Translations under genes and position numbers: made by a program
Notes under the pieces: generated by a model
The model's input: the letters and a program-made list of their open reading frames with translations, nothing else
Told to the model about the DNA's origin: nothing
The model's database searches: none
DNA from: Bordetella parapertussis
GTDB taxonomy: Bacteria > Acidobacteriota > Terriglobia > Bryobacterales > Bryobacteraceae
NCBI GenBank assembly: GCA_943328975.2
Contig: CALQCC020000013.1
Location: 1-64,000 of the forward strand
Length of the DNA stretch: 64,000 bases
Direction: 5' to 3'
Shown here: positions 1 to 8,616 of the stretch, piece by piece
Numbering within the stretch: position 1 is the first letter of the stretch
Layout: every line of letters starts with the position of its first letter

Positions 1-141
1 CCGGAGCGGCGACGGCGTTTCAGCGAAGATGGTTTTCTGGCAAGCATGCAGTACTACCTGTCACAAGAGTACGGGGACCAGCCCTCCAGGTCGATTGGGG
101 AAGCCCTTGAAAGTGGGCTTTGGATTCGCGTAGTACTGTAG
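1..141 (+). CDS. C-terminal end of an unrecognised protein (partial)
   Basis: Frame 1 is open from the first base to a TAG at 139-141 and gives 46 residues ending in ESGLWIRVVL. The segment is Arg-rich at its visible start and then mixed polar, with no motif I recognise. The start lies outside the window. It is on the same strand as the short ORF and secA that follow, but a promoter-like element at 192-200 separates them. That it is coding is inferred only from the open frame and sensible composition; no function can be given. Confidence 0.45.
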   Translation, partial: PERRRRFSEDGFLASMQYYLSQEYGDQPSRSIGEALESGLWIRVVL

Positions 142-191
142 GGCGTTTCGCTTAGGTAGATAGTTTGGATGACCGTCTCCCGCCGGGCTTA

Positions 192-200
192 TGTTAAAAT
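192..200 (+). promoter_or_regulatory. Extended -10 promoter element for the secA leader ORF
   Basis: TGTTAAAAT fits the extended -10 form TGnTAnAAT-like. It ends 13 nt before the ATG at 214, so transcription would begin only about 6 nt before that start, matching the short leaders seen elsewhere in the window. No convincing -35 hexamer is visible at 17 bp. Confidence 0.4.
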
Positions 201-213
201 TACCTCAGTATTC

Positions 214-537
214 ATGCGTCTCGGACGAATCATCCTGCTGGCGAGCTTGGCCCAACTGTTGGGTCTATCGGCGCTGGCGGCTGCTCTTTCTGAGATTCCG
301 GCGTTCACCAATGACCAGCGCCCAAGCGAGGATGCGCAAGTCTGGAATGCGCTCTCCACGGTCGCGACCGTGGATGTTGCGATTAACTTCGCGCACGTTC
401 GAGCCTCTTCGCAAGCGGTACTGGCTGTAACCGCTTTGGCAGAGACCTCCTTCAAACACTCCGTCTGGATGGTGGCTCCCGCAATCCGCACGGTCGCTGT
501 TCCCCGCCCCCGGCAACATACTCTGTTGCGCTGCTGA
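214..537 (+). CDS. Short exported leader protein upstream of secA; SecM-like secretion-monitor candidate
   Basis: The ORF track opens at 169, but ATG 214 lies just behind a -10 element and starts directly with a signal peptide (Arg2, Arg5, hydrophobic core about residues 6-24). The product is 107 aa. After an Ala/Val-rich middle, residues 80-92 read FKHSVWMVAPAIR, followed by a Pro/Arg-rich tail VAVPRPR and a Cys end. E. coli SecM, also exported and encoded directly before secA, stalls ribosomes through FxxxxWIxxxxGIRAGP; here F80, V84, W85, I91 and R92 fall at the same or one-shorter spacing, although GIRAGP itself is not conserved and Pro97 is two residues further away. The stop codon is 62 nt before secA. 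Known: SecM regulates secA by force-relieved arrest. Inferred: this ORF may do the same. It could instead be an ordinary small secreted protein; minus-strand ORFs overlap it but lack context. Confidence 0.5.
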   Translation: MRLGRIILLASLAQLLGLSALAAALSEIPAFTNDQRPSEDAQVWNALSTVATVDVAINFAHVRASSQAVLAVTALAETSFKHSVWMVAPAIRTVAVPRPRQHTLLRC

Positions 538-552
538 ATTTACACCCTCTCC

Positions 553-591
553 TCTCTAATCGTCGCCGTCCGTCCGCAAATTTATTGGAGA
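553..591 (+). promoter_or_regulatory. Stem-loop sequestering the secA ribosome-binding site
   Basis: TCTCTAAT (553-560) can pair over all eight positions, with one G-U, with ATTGGAGA (584-591); the second arm contains the secA Shine-Dalgarno GGAG (587-590). The loop is 23 nt. A shorter competing register TCTCC (548-552) also pairs with GGAGA. A further 5-bp hairpin GCAAC/GTTGC (513-529) lies in the last codons of the leader ORF. This resembles the way the secM-secA leader masks the secA start. Energies were not computed. Confidence 0.5.
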
Positions 592-599
592 ACTGAACT

Positions 600-3437
600 A
601 TGGGTGTAGATACCGTCCTCGCCAAGATTTTTGGCACTAAGCACGAACGTGAAGTAAAGGCTATGCGTCCCATGATCGCCGCGATCAATGACATGGAGCC
701 GCGCATGCAAGAGATGTCCGATCAGGACCTGGCCGCGCAGACCGTCACCTTCAAAGAACAGCTCGCGCAAGGCGCGAAGCTCGACGACCTTCTGATCCCG
801 GCCTTCGCCACGGTGCGCGAAGCCGGTCGCCGCATCCTCAATATGCGGCACTTCGATACGCAGTTGATCGGTGGAGTCACGCTGCACCGCGGCAAGGTCG
901 CCGAAATGAAGACCGGTGAAGGTAAGACACTGGTCGCGACGCTCCCCGTCTACCTCAACGCCCTGGAAGGCAAGGGTGTCCACCAGATCACGGTCAACGA
1001 CTACCTGGCCCGCCGTGACTCGGATTGGATGGGGCGCATCTATAAAGGACTGGGTCTGAGCGTCGGGGTGATCGTGCATGACATCAGCGATCAGGATCGC
1101 CGTGCCAGTTACGCCGCCGATATCACCTACGGCACCAACAACGAATTCGGGTTCGACTACCTGCGCGACAACATGAAGTTCCGCATCTCGGATTGCGTGC
1201 AGCGCGGCCATCACTACGGGATCGTCGACGAAGTCGACTCGATCCTGATTGACGAGGCGCGTACGCCGCTCATCATCTCTGGACCCAGCGAAGAATCCAC
1301 CGACAAATACTACAAGATCAACGGCATCATTCCGCAGTTGATCCGCGGCGAAGTCATCGAAGGCAAAGAGCCCGGCCAGAAGTGGACCACCGGCGACTAT
1401 ACGGTCGATGAAAAGTCCAAGAGCGTCGCACTGACCGAAGAAGGCGTGCTCAAAATGGAACGCCTGCTAGGCTTGGGCAACTTGTACGAAGCCGTGAACA
1501 TGGAGATCAACCACCATGTGCAGCAGGCCCTGCGCGCGATCGTGATGTTCCATCGCGACCGCGATTACGTGGTGAAGGACGACGAAATCATCATCGTCGA
1601 CGAGTTTACGGGTCGTCTGATGCCGGGCCGCCGCTGGTCGGACGGGTTGCATCAAGCCATCGAAGCCAAGGAAGGCGTCAAGATCCAGCGCGAGAATCAA
1701 ACGCTGGCCACCATCACCTTCCAGAACTACTTCCGTATGTATAAAAAGTTGGCAGGCATGACCGGTACGGCCGACACGGAAGCAGCCGAACTCAACAAGA
1801 TCTACAACCTGGACGTCACCATCATCCCGACGAACAAGCCGCTCCGCCGGTTGGATTTCCAGGACATCGTGTATCGCACCGAGGAAGAAAAGTTCCGCAA
1901 CGCCGCCAAGGAACTGCAGGAACTGCATGCCAAGGGCCAGCCGGTGCTGGTGGGCACGGTGTCGGTTGAAAAGTCGGAAAAGCTTTCGGGCATTCTGAAG
2001 AAGATGGGCGTGCCGCACGAAGTCCTGAACGCCAAGAACCACGAGAACGAAGCCTTCATCGTTGCCCAGGCCGGACGCAAGGGAGCGGTTACTGTTTCGA
2101 CCAACATGGCCGGTCGCGGTACGGACATTTTGCTGGGCGGCAACCCCGACTTCATGACGCGCGCGCGTCTCCGTAAGGAAAACAAAGATCCCGACGAAGT
2201 CTCCAAGGAAGAGTGGAACGAAGTTTACGCGCAAGTGAAGGCGCAGACCGACAAGGAACACGATGAAGTCGTGGAACTGGGCGGCCTGCACATCCTGGGC
2301 ACCGAGCGGCACGAATCCCGTCGCATCGATAACCAGTTGCGCGGACGTTCCGGCCGCCAAGGCGATCCCGGCAGCGCTCGCTTCTACCTCTCTCTGCAAG
2401 ACGATTTGATGCGCATCTTCGGCGGCCAGCGGATGCAAGGCCTAATGCTGAAGCTGGGCATGGAAGAAGACGTGCCGATCGAAAGCGGCCTCATCACCAA
2501 GCGCATCGCGGCCGCGCAGAAGGCCGTGGAAGCGCAGAACTTCGCCGCCCGTAAACATGTCCTCGAATACGACGACGTCATGAACAAGCAGCGTCAGGCC
2601 GTGTACAGCATGCGCCGCGCGTTGCTCGAAGGCCAGGACCAAAAGGAACGCATCGAAGAAATTGTCGGCGGCATCGTCGGAACGTTCATCGACATGCGCT
2701 GCCCCGAAAAAGTCCGTCCGGAAAACTACGATTGGACCGGCCTTGAAACCGACATCCTGACCCAGTTCGGCGTCGGCATCGATGCGGAAGCGCTGTCCTC
2801 GATGACCAGCCGCGAGGCCGAAGACGCCATCCTTGAATTGCTCAAGGCCAAGTACGCCGAGAAAGAAGCGATGCTGGGCACCGAGCTGCTGCGCGACACC
2901 GAACGCATGCTCATGCTCAACGTCATCGACAACCAGTGGAAGGATCACCTGCTGTCGATGGACCACCTCAAGGAAGGCATCGGCATGCGCAGTTACGCGC
3001 AAAAAGATCCGCTGGTGGAGTACAAGAAGGAATCCTGGGAACTGTTCAAGGGCGTGATGGATCGCATTGAAGATGAAACCATCCGCTACCTGTACTTCAT
3101 GCAGCGCGTCGAACATCCGCCGGAGGCCGGGCAGCATGTGGATTGGTCCGAAGTAGGCGACGGCGAGGAGTTCGATGCTGATGCGCAAGCCCAGGCAGAA
3201 GCCGAGCGCGAGGCCGCGGAACGCGAAGCTGAGGCCAAGGCCGCGCAGCACTCGGTGATGGACTTCACCCGCAATATCCAGCGCAAGAAGGAAAAGGAAC
3301 TCGACGCGCTGCAATTCGTCGGCGGCGGCGAAGCATCGAAGCCCGCGCAACCGGTGCTGGCGAAGAAGACCCCGGGTCGCAATGATTTGTGTTCGTGCGG
3401 GTCGGGCAAGAAGTACAAAAAGTGCCACGGGGCGTAA
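600..3437 (+). CDS. secA: Protein translocase ATPase SecA
   Basis: A 945-aa SecA, the motor that drives unfolded preproteins through SecYEG at the inner membrane. Walker A GEGKT is at about residues 106-110, the [11 protein letters not shown] Walker B region near 209-219, followed by the preprotein cross-linking domain, the second nucleotide-binding fold with GRGTDI and [10 protein letters not shown] motifs, the helical scaffold, and a C-terminal Zn-binding SEC-C tail [14 protein letters not shown]. It is slightly longer than the E. coli protein (901 aa) because of an acidic/Ala-Glu-rich linker before the Zn tail. GGAG lies 9 nt before ATG 600. The preceding leader ORF and stem-loop suggest translational control of this gene. 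Confidence 0.98.
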   Translation: MGVDTVLAKIFGTKHEREVKAMRPMIAAINDMEPRMQEMSDQDLAAQTVTFKEQLAQGAKLDDLLIPAFATVREAGRRILNMRHFDTQLIGGVTLHRGKVAEMKTGEGKTLVATLPVYLNALEGKGVHQITVNDYLARRDSDWMGRIYKGLGLSVGVIVHDISDQDRRASYAADITYGTNNEFGFDYLRDNMKFRISDCVQRGHHYGIVDEVDSILIDEARTPLIISGPSEESTDKYYKINGIIPQLIRGEVIEGKEPGQKWTTGDYTVDEKSKSVALTEEGVLKMERLLGLGNLYEAVNMEINHHVQQALRAIVMFHRDRDYVVKDDEIIIVDEFTGRLMPGRRWSDGLHQAIEAKEGVKIQRENQTLATITFQNYFRMYKKLAGMTGTADTEAAELNKIYNLDVTIIPTNKPLRRLDFQDIVYRTEEEKFRNAAKELQELHAKGQPVLVGTVSVEKSEKLSGILKKMGVPHEVLNAKNHENEAFIVAQAGRKGAVTVSTNMAGRGTDILLGGNPDFMTRARLRKENKDPDEVSKEEWNEVYAQVKAQTDKEHDEVVELGGLHILGTERHESRRIDNQLRGRSGRQGDPGSARFYLSLQDDLMRIFGGQRMQGLMLKLGMEEDVPIESGLITKRIAAAQKAVEAQNFAARKHVLEYDDVMNKQRQAVYSMRRALLEGQDQKERIEEIVGGIVGTFIDMRCPEKVRPENYDWTGLETDILTQFGVGIDAEALSSMTSREAEDAILELLKAKYAEKEAMLGTELLRDTERMLMLNVIDNQWKDHLLSMDHLKEGIGMRSYAQKDPLVEYKKESWELFKGVMDRIEDETIRYLYFMQRVEHPPEAGQHVDWSEVGDGEEFDADAQAQAEAEREAAEREAEAKAAQHSVMDFTRNIQRKKEKELDALQFVGGGEASKPAQPVLAKKTPGRNDLCSCGSGKKYKKCHGA

Positions 3438-3515
3438 GCACAAACACTTTCACGCAAAGACGCCAAGATTCGCAAAGGAACGCTACTGCGGCGGTGCGAG
3501 AATGGGAAAGGTCCT

Positions 3516-4478
3516 ATGAAGCTGCTCCATGCATTGATCCTTGTCGCTGCCCTGCCCCTTGGGGCGGCTATCTTCCCTGAGCAGATCGGCGACTTTGAAC
3601 GCGGCAAGGTGAGCGAGCTCAAGGCTCCCGATGCGGAACTCTACACCGAGTACGGCTTCCAGGCCGCCGAACACGCGGAGTTTGCCGGGCCTTCGGGCAA
3701 GTTCACGATCGACGGCTGGCAGGTGCACGATTCCACGGGGGGCTTGGCGCTCTTCCAGCTCCGGCGGCCCGCCGACGCGACGAAGTCTGACATCGCAACG
3801 CTGGCGGTGAAGACCTCCAAGGGTGCCACGGTCGGCTACGGCAATTACGTCTTCGAATACTCGGGGCTCACCCCGACCAAGGACCAGTTAGAGGCGCTGC
3901 TCATTCAGTTGAAGCAAGTGGAGCGGTCCCCTCTCCCCACCCTCACCGGCCACCTGCCGGCGGAAGGCCTGGTCGCGAACTCCGAGCGCTACATCCTGGG
4001 ACCGGTTTCGCTCTCCCGTTTTGTCCCCCAAATCTCACCGTCGCTAGCCGCGTTCCACCTGAGCGCCGAAGGTCAGATGGCCAAGTATGCCGGCGACATG
4101 ACGCTGACCGTTTTCGAATACCCCACCCCGAATATGGCTCGGGAACGGCAGGACGCCTTCCTAAAACTGCCGGGGACGCTCTCCAAGCGCGCCGGACCGC
4201 TGGTGGCTGTGGTCACCCCGCCGTCGGATGCCGACGCCGCAGAACGCGTCCTGGCCAAAGTTATCTGGGACCCCAAGCTCACCCGTCAGGCTATTGGCAC
4301 GCCCCCGGCCCAGGGCATTGCAAATATTGTGCTGACCGGATTTCTACTGGCAGGTGTACTTATTGCGGCTAGCTTGTTCGCAGGATTCGGGTTAGGGGGA
4401 ATCAAGGCGTTCCTCAAGCGGCGCGGGTGGTACAAAGAGCAGGACGCGCTCACCGTACTTCGGGTCCGCGAGAAGTAA
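3516..4478 (+). CDS. Membrane-anchored periplasmic protein, DUF6599-like
   Basis: A 320-aa protein with a signal peptide (residues 1-18), a long periplasmic part that starts FPEQIGDFERG and contains YTEYGFQAAEHAEF, then one transmembrane helix near residues 268-292 and a short basic cytoplasmic tail. The fold pattern (short N-terminal motif, YxEYG, then repeated beta segments) reminds me of the uncharacterised DUF6599 family found in Acidobacteriota; this assignment is from memory of the family pattern. AAAGG precedes ATG 3516. It lies 78 bp after secA and may share its mRNA. No enzyme motif is visible. Confidence 0.8.
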   Translation: MKLLHALILVAALPLGAAIFPEQIGDFERGKVSELKAPDAELYTEYGFQAAEHAEFAGPSGKFTIDGWQVHDSTGGLALFQLRRPADATKSDIATLAVKTSKGATVGYGNYVFEYSGLTPTKDQLEALLIQLKQVERSPLPTLTGHLPAEGLVANSERYILGPVSLSRFVPQISPSLAAFHLSAEGQMAKYAGDMTLTVFEYPTPNMARERQDAFLKLPGTLSKRAGPLVAVVTPPSDADAAERVLAKVIWDPKLTRQAIGTPPAQGIANIVLTGFLLAGVLIAASLFAGFGLGGIKAFLKRRGWYKEQDALTVLRVREK

Positions 4479-4639
4479 AGGCGGAATAAGCCTGCGGAAT
4501 CTGGCTGTTACACCGAAACAAGCGGCCCGGAACATGGTTTTCCGACAGCTTTTCCACAGGACCTCTCACATCAGCTCCTGCCCCTAAGTACATGTAATAG
4601 GGTAGCTTAAGGCAACCAGAAAAGGCTTCGGATTTTTGC

Positions 4640-4668
4640 TTGACTTAAACGCTGGGAAATTTTAAGAT
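4640..4668 (+). promoter_or_regulatory. Strong sigma-70-type promoter in front of an orphan small RNA
   Basis: TTGACT, a 17-bp spacer and TAAGAT form a near-consensus housekeeping promoter. The predicted start is around 4675. No ORF with a ribosome site follows before the terminator at 4755, and the next gene is on the other strand, so the promoter appears to serve a non-coding transcript. An inverted repeat GATCCAA (4666-4672) / TTGGATC (4705-4711) overlaps the start region and might be an operator. Confidence 0.65.
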
Positions 4669-4674
4669 CCAATC

Positions 4675-4790
4675 ACAACTCAGGTTTTGGCGGTTGCGAT
4701 ACCGTTGGATCTGATTCTCCCATGTACATCGCCCTGCGAAAGCGGGGTTGCACGAAAAGGCCCACCGTAAGGTGGGCCTTTCTGCTTTTG
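4675..4790 (+). ncRNA. Candidate orphan small RNA of about 115 nt
   Basis: The transcript is bounded by the promoter at 4640-4668 and the intrinsic terminator at 4755-4790. Inside are a small hairpin CGGT/ACCG (about 4691-4704), and a clear hairpin CCCTGC-GAAA-GCGGGG (4732-4747) closed by a GNRA tetraloop, followed by the terminator stem. It sits between convergent genes, so it cannot be a riboswitch for a downstream gene. Too short for 6S RNA and without the SRP RNA or tmRNA signatures I know. An ATG at 4722 opens a frame that runs through the terminator without a ribosome site, so a small protein is unlikely. Class unknown. Confidence 0.5.
4755..4790. terminator. Bidirectional intrinsic terminator
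   Basis: An 11-bp perfect stem AAAGGCCCACC / GGTGGGCCTTT with a GTAA loop is followed by TCTGCTTTT on the plus strand and by a T-rich tail on the minus strand. It can end the small RNA on the plus strand and the oxygenase mRNA (stop at 4810) on the minus strand. Confidence 0.85.
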
Positions 4791-4809
4791 AGTGAGGGTG
4801 TTGGGAGGG

Positions 4810-5847
4810 CTAGGCCCGCTCGCGACCGCTGACCAGGGCGCGGGCATCGAAGCTGAAGGCCCGCCAGTCCGAGGCGGTGACGTCCCGGAGCAGGTCTAGG
4901 GAATCGGTAAAGTAGGCCCGCTGCAACCAGCGCGGACCCTGGAACGCGTCCCGCCCGTGCAGCACTCGGTCGTCCTTGAACAGAAGGGCGGTTCCAGGCC
5001 GTACGACGACCTTGGCCGGCACCAGCTCGTCGAGAAGGCTCCGGAATAGCTCCAACGCCAGCGTCGCCTCAGGCGTTACGGGAATGATGGTGGAACTGGC
5101 GGCGGAAACTCGCATGAGACCTTGCTCATCGCGCCATAGGATCGGGCAAGGGGCGGATAACGCCCGCGCTTCCCCGAAGGAGAAACTGGCTGGGCAGGCA
5201 TGGCGGAAGATCGGTTGGGCCAGCAAGGCAGCTAGCTCGGCGGGCGCCGCTTGTAGGATTTGGTCCGCGGTGACCACTGTGGTGGAGGTCTTTTCGTTCA
5301 GCAGCCCGTACAAAAGAATGCCTTGTTGTTTAAACCAGGAAGGCAGAAACGCGTTGTCGCTGTGGAACCCGAACTTCACCCGGCCGGCGTTGGATTGGAG
5401 TTCTTCGCGGCCTGGAACGGGCGTCACTTCGTGGATCGGGCTGCCGTCTTTTTCGTTGACGTAGGAAAGCAGTTCGCCCCACTGGCACAGAATGCCGGTG
5501 ATGACGGCTTCGGAAACGGCTTCTTTTCCAACGGGACGCATTCCGTTTTCTGGAATGCCGGGAAGATGCGGATCGACCGGCAGGTTTTCCAGAACAATCG
5601 CAGGAGCCCCTGAGGGCGCAAAAAACGCCTGCAGCGCCGTCTTCATGTCTTCTGGAAGATAGCGGGCCGCTAATGCAGTAGAAGCTTCCCGGAACGCGGT
5701 CCACGCGACCAGGTCACGGTAATCCGGATACGCCAACTTTGCGGCATCACTCGTCCATTCCGCGCGGCTTGCATCGGAGAGACGCAAACTTTGCAGCGCC
5801 GCGGACGAAGCGGGAGCCGGAAGTGGTAACACGGGGGCGGTAGCCAT
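4810..5847 (-). CDS. Fe(II)/2-oxoglutarate-dependent oxygenase of the TauD/clavaminate synthase type
   Basis: The visible metal site is FHSDNAF (HxD) in the middle and a distal His in LFKDDRVLHGRDAF, followed by the Arg expected to hold 2-oxoglutarate. This arrangement matches TauD/CAS-like oxygenases such as amino-acid beta-hydroxylases (AsnO, VioC type). The substrate cannot be told. The track ORF starts at 6012, but it would overlap the next gene's end; ATG 5847 gives 345 aa beginning MATAPVLPL, with ATG 5886 an alternative. A TAGAAT hexamer about 30 bp upstream could be its promoter. Transcription ends at the shared terminator at 4755-4790. Confidence 0.8.
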   Translation of the reverse strand: MATAPVLPLPAPASSAALQSLRLSDASRAEWTSDAAKLAYPDYRDLVAWTAFREASTALAARYLPEDMKTALQAFFAPSGAPAIVLENLPVDPHLPGIPENGMRPVGKEAVSEAVITGILCQWGELLSYVNEKDGSPIHEVTPVPGREELQSNAGRVKFGFHSDNAFLPSWFKQQGILLYGLLNEKTSTTVVTADQILQAAPAELAALLAQPIFRHACPASFSFGEARALSAPCPILWRDEQGLMRVSAASSTIIPVTPEATLALELFRSLLDELVPAKVVVRPGTALLFKDDRVLHGRDAFQGPRWLQRAYFTDSLDLLRDVTASDWRAFSFDARALVSGRERA

Positions 5848-5929
5848 TGTAAGCGTTCCCGGGACGAATCCCGAAGCTGATTCCATTCTACTCATTCGAT
5901 GGTCCGCAAGGGGAGGGCGGTGCAGCAAA

Positions 5930-6202
5930 TTAAAACTTATCCCTGCAGGCGGGGGAGCAGAAGAAATACGTCTGTCCGTCTCTATCCTTTCGCACAGCCG
6001 TGGAGGAAGCAACGAACGTTCCGCACACAGGGTCCTTCTTTAGAACGTCGGGCTTGAGGGAATCCTTGGGAGGGGGAGCGTCCGCGCGGCGCTGCTGGCC
6101 CACCGTTGCATTGGTAAAAATGCGCGCGATGAAGCCGATGACGCCGCGCAGCACGCTGATCATCAAAACCGAGAAGATCAGGTAGAACAGCGCGCGGAAC
6201 AC
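5930..6202 (-). CDS. Small membrane protein with C-terminal YHS/TRASH-like metal site
   Basis: A 90-aa protein with an N-terminal transmembrane helix (about residues 3-27) and a soluble C-terminus carrying KDPVCGTFV and YFFCSPACRDKF. The Cys pattern CxxxF...FCSxxC is that of YHS/TRASH domains, which bind metal ions in transport and metallochaperone proteins; similar small proteins are annotated PP0621 family. It sits 9 bp downstream of the TPR gene on the same strand and is likely co-transcribed. Role unknown. Confidence 0.8.
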   Translation of the reverse strand: MFRALFYLIFSVLMISVLRGVIGFIARIFTNATVGQQRRADAPPPKDSLKPDVLKKDPVCGTFVASSTAVRKDRDGQTYFFCSPACRDKF

Positions 6203-6211
6203 TCGGGTGGC

Positions 6212-7384
6212 TTACTTGCCTTTACCTTTGGTTTGCTTGGCCGGCGCAGGGGCCGGACCGCGGTTGATGCTATTGGTGATGGTCGCGCCCAGGGCGGCCA
6301 ACATGCCCTTGGCATCTTCCGCACTACCGCCGGTGGGAGCCAGAGCCAAGTACTGCTGGAACTCTTCCGCCGTACCGGCTGGAGCCACCAACTTACCGTC
6401 TTTTTCCACGCCTCGCCCGATCAGCGTCACGCCCAACTGGAAGTGCGCATCGGGATTCTGGGGATCCAGTTCGATCGCCTTGCGGTAAGCCGCTTCCGCC
6501 GCTTCGCTGCGATTGGTGTCAAAGTACACCGCGCCCAGATTGCGATAGCCCTTGGCTGCCCCGGTGGGATCCAGTTTCACGGCTTCATTCAACTGCGCTT
6601 GCGCTTCGTCCATTTGGTTGGAGCGAGCCAGCACAACGGACTGGTTATAACGATAAGTTGCGTCGGTCGGAATGATGGCGACCGCTTTGGCGTAAGCCTC
6701 CGCGGATTTCTTGTAGTCCGCGAGACGTTCGGCACCGCGCAACGATTCCGCGCGCTTTTGGTAAACATCGGCCAGTTGCCCGAAGACGGCATGCTGGGTC
6801 GGATCCAGTTCAGAGGCCTTGCTAAAACCGTCGATGGCGGCGGTCCAATTCTTAGCCTTGGCGGCTTCCATGCCGGCGTTGAAGGCAGTCTGCAGGCCTT
6901 CATTCTTGGTCTGGGCTTCCTGGTAGTCCTTCATTTCCTTCTCGAACTTGGCCTGGGCTTCCGCCTGCGCCTTTTTCTCGGCTTCAGTCGGCTCCGCGGG
7001 AGCAGCCTGCTTGGCCGGACCAGCCGCAGGCGCGGCCGCCGCTGCCTGAACCGGAGGCTTGCTCAGATCGAGCTCGATCGGAATGGCCTTGGCATAGTCC
7101 GTGCGGGCACCCTTGGTCTCAAAAATCGTGGTGCCCTTGTCGGTGATGACGATGTCATAGGTCCCGAGCGGCAGCGTGGCATAGTTGAACTTGCCGTCTT
7201 TGTTCGTCTTAATGGTGTAGTTGGCCTTGATATCGGTGCGAGTGATCTTCACCTCGGCACCTTGCAGCGGCTTGCCATCGGTCCCTTTAATGATACCGGT
7301 GATGGCGGTCATCGCCTGGCCGAAAGAAATCGCCGAGAACACGGCGGCTATTGCGAATTGGGTCAGCGTCTTGCGAACGTTCAT
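6212..7384 (-). CDS. Exported carboxypeptidase-regulatory-like / TPR protein
   Basis: A 390-aa protein with signal peptide (to about residue 23), an N-terminal Ig-like carboxypeptidase regulatory domain (TGIIKGTDGKPLQGAEVKI, residues about 28-110), an Ala/Pro/Glu/Lys-rich charged linker, and at least four TPR repeats (about 170-350) including LDPTQHAVFGQLADVY and LDPQNPDAHFQLG. The C-terminus is short and Lys-rich. TPR plus Ig-like domain suggests a periplasmic or outer-envelope scaffold. GGGAGGGAGA just before the ATG is a strong ribosome site. The family is common in Acidobacteriota; the partner is unknown. Confidence 0.85.
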   Translation of the reverse strand: MNVRKTLTQFAIAAVFSAISFGQAMTAITGIIKGTDGKPLQGAEVKITRTDIKANYTIKTNKDGKFNYATLPLGTYDIVITDKGTTIFETKGARTDYAKAIPIELDLSKPPVQAAAAAPAAGPAKQAAPAEPTEAEKKAQAEAQAKFEKEMKDYQEAQTKNEGLQTAFNAGMEAAKAKNWTAAIDGFSKASELDPTQHAVFGQLADVYQKRAESLRGAERLADYKKSAEAYAKAVAIIPTDATYRYNQSVVLARSNQMDEAQAQLNEAVKLDPTGAAKGYRNLGAVYFDTNRSEAAEAAYRKAIELDPQNPDAHFQLGVTLIGRGVEKDGKLVAPAGTAEEFQQYLALAPTGGSAEDAKGMLAALGATITNSINRGPAPAPAKQTKGKGK

Positions 7385-7646
7385 TGGTCTCCCTCCCTAT
7401 TATCGTCCGTCTAACAGCATACTATAAGATGCGGCGGGGCGAAAGAAGTTTCCTTCCCCCCGCGCACCGCGAACGAGTCGCTCCCGCCCGCTTGGGCCGG
7501 ACCAGTGGAGTCGGCTACTACGCAGCGCAGGACCGCTTCCCACCACCACGGCAGTGCGGGATCCTGCACGAAAACCCCAGACCTAGAGTACTGCAGGTTC
7601 CGGTACTGATAGTATTCTAAATTGTTGATAAAATTGCACTTATTGA

Positions 7647-7676
7647 TTGACTAGCCAGTGCTTTGGGTGATAAGCT
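7647..7676 (+). promoter_or_regulatory. Promoter in the 344-bp gap before the PEP-CTERM gene
   Basis: TTGACT, 18 bp, TAAGCT is the best promoter in the 7385-7728 gap and leaves an untranslated leader of about 45 nt with GGAGGAG in a small hairpin. The rest of the gap (7400-7620) contains only a short ORF (7351-7620) with no codon bias or family signal, which I regard as non-coding. Confidence 0.45.
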
Positions 7677-7728
7677 CCTTTATCTCGGAGGAGAAGCTCA
7701 TCCTGAATAAGTTTGAGCAAAACAAAAA

Positions 7729-8595
7729 ATGAAAAAGTTCGTAATTATCTTCGCCCTGGGCAGTGCGTTAGGATCGACGGCTTTCGCCACCGCGAACAGC
7801 TGCGGCACAGCCATAGCGGCCCCGCCTTCTGGGACGACCAACCCCACGAGCTACATCACCATGACTACCGCCAATCTTGTGGATGCCAACGAAATCACCC
7901 CGTCGGCTACGGATCAAGGTTGCCAGGTGATGAACAAGGTGTTTGACAATTTTGCTGTCTCCGTATCGTCTGGAGTGACAAATACGAACGGAACCGCGGT
8001 AACTACCGCTTCAATCATGTTGCTAGGAACGGACCCAGCAACCGCAGGTATTCAACAGCTCATCAGTTTCAGCCCGACCACAACGAATCTAGCAAACCCC
8101 GCACCCCTTGGCACTGTTGCCACTACCGGGATCGACTGGAGCTACGACGGCACCAGTGGGACATCCCAGACGACTACAATTGATTTCAACGTGACCCCTG
8201 TACTAGGGAGCGGCACCTATGGCTTGCGAGGAATGGGGATCGACTATACGGCGCTGACCGGTACGGACCAAATCGTAATTTTGGTACAGGCGTGTTTTGT
8301 TCAAACCAGCGTTTGTAGCAGTGGTTTTGATTTTGCTCAAACTTTCACGTTTGATCCAACCGGGACGGCGGACCAGACCCTCACGCTTGGGGGTTCAAAT
8401 TTCACCTCAATTCAGACTAGCGCCTACACGGTAAGGCTCACGGCCACTCTAACCGATGGCAGCAGCAAAGGTGGTATCAAGCTAAATAACTTTTTTGTGG
8501 AGTTCCAGGACACCCCGGAGCCTGCGACTTTTGGCATGATGGGTGCGGCACTGGCCACTCTAGCTGTGATGGCTCGACGTCGGCGCAAGGTCTAG
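7729..8595 (+). CDS. PEP-CTERM exported protein
   Basis: A 288-aa Thr/Ser/Gly-rich protein with a signal peptide (MKKFVIIFALGSALGSTAFA) and a C-terminal sorting signal TPEPATFGMMGAALATLAVM followed by ARRRRKV. PEP-CTERM proteins are cleaved and anchored or released by an exosortase (EpsH family), often in connection with exopolysaccharide. No exosortase gene is in the window. The composition is beta-strand-like with few charges, as usual for surface proteins. It has its own promoter and ends at a strong terminator, so it is monocistronic. Confidence 0.9.
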   Translation: MKKFVIIFALGSALGSTAFATANSCGTAIAAPPSGTTNPTSYITMTTANLVDANEITPSATDQGCQVMNKVFDNFAVSVSSGVTNTNGTAVTTASIMLLGTDPATAGIQQLISFSPTTTNLANPAPLGTVATTGIDWSYDGTSGTSQTTTIDFNVTPVLGSGTYGLRGMGIDYTALTGTDQIVILVQACFVQTSVCSSGFDFAQTFTFDPTGTADQTLTLGGSNFTSIQTSAYTVRLTATLTDGSSKGGIKLNNFFVEFQDTPEPATFGMMGAALATLAVMARRRRKV

Positions 8596-8616
8596 TCGAT
8601 TCCAAGTTGTTTCCTA

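Noticed and set aside
1467-2438. 323-aa minus-strand ORF inside secA
   Set aside because: Shadow of SecA in GC-rich sequence; composition (His/Val/Asp-rich) is typical of antisense frames.
4675-4790. 6S RNA, SRP RNA or tmRNA
   Set aside because: Too short and without their conserved segments; left as unclassified small RNA.
4722-4850. Short ORF starting with ATG inside the small RNA
   Set aside because: No ribosome site, and it runs through the terminator into the end of the oxygenase gene.
6233-7414. 393-aa plus-strand ORF opposite the TPR protein
   Set aside because: Antisense shadow; the minus-strand ORF has signal peptide, Ig-like and TPR domains and a strong ribosome site.
7351-7620. 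89-aa plus-strand ORF in the gap before the PEP-CTERM gene
   Set aside because: No ribosome site, no recognisable motif, and it overlaps the start of the minus-strand TPR gene.
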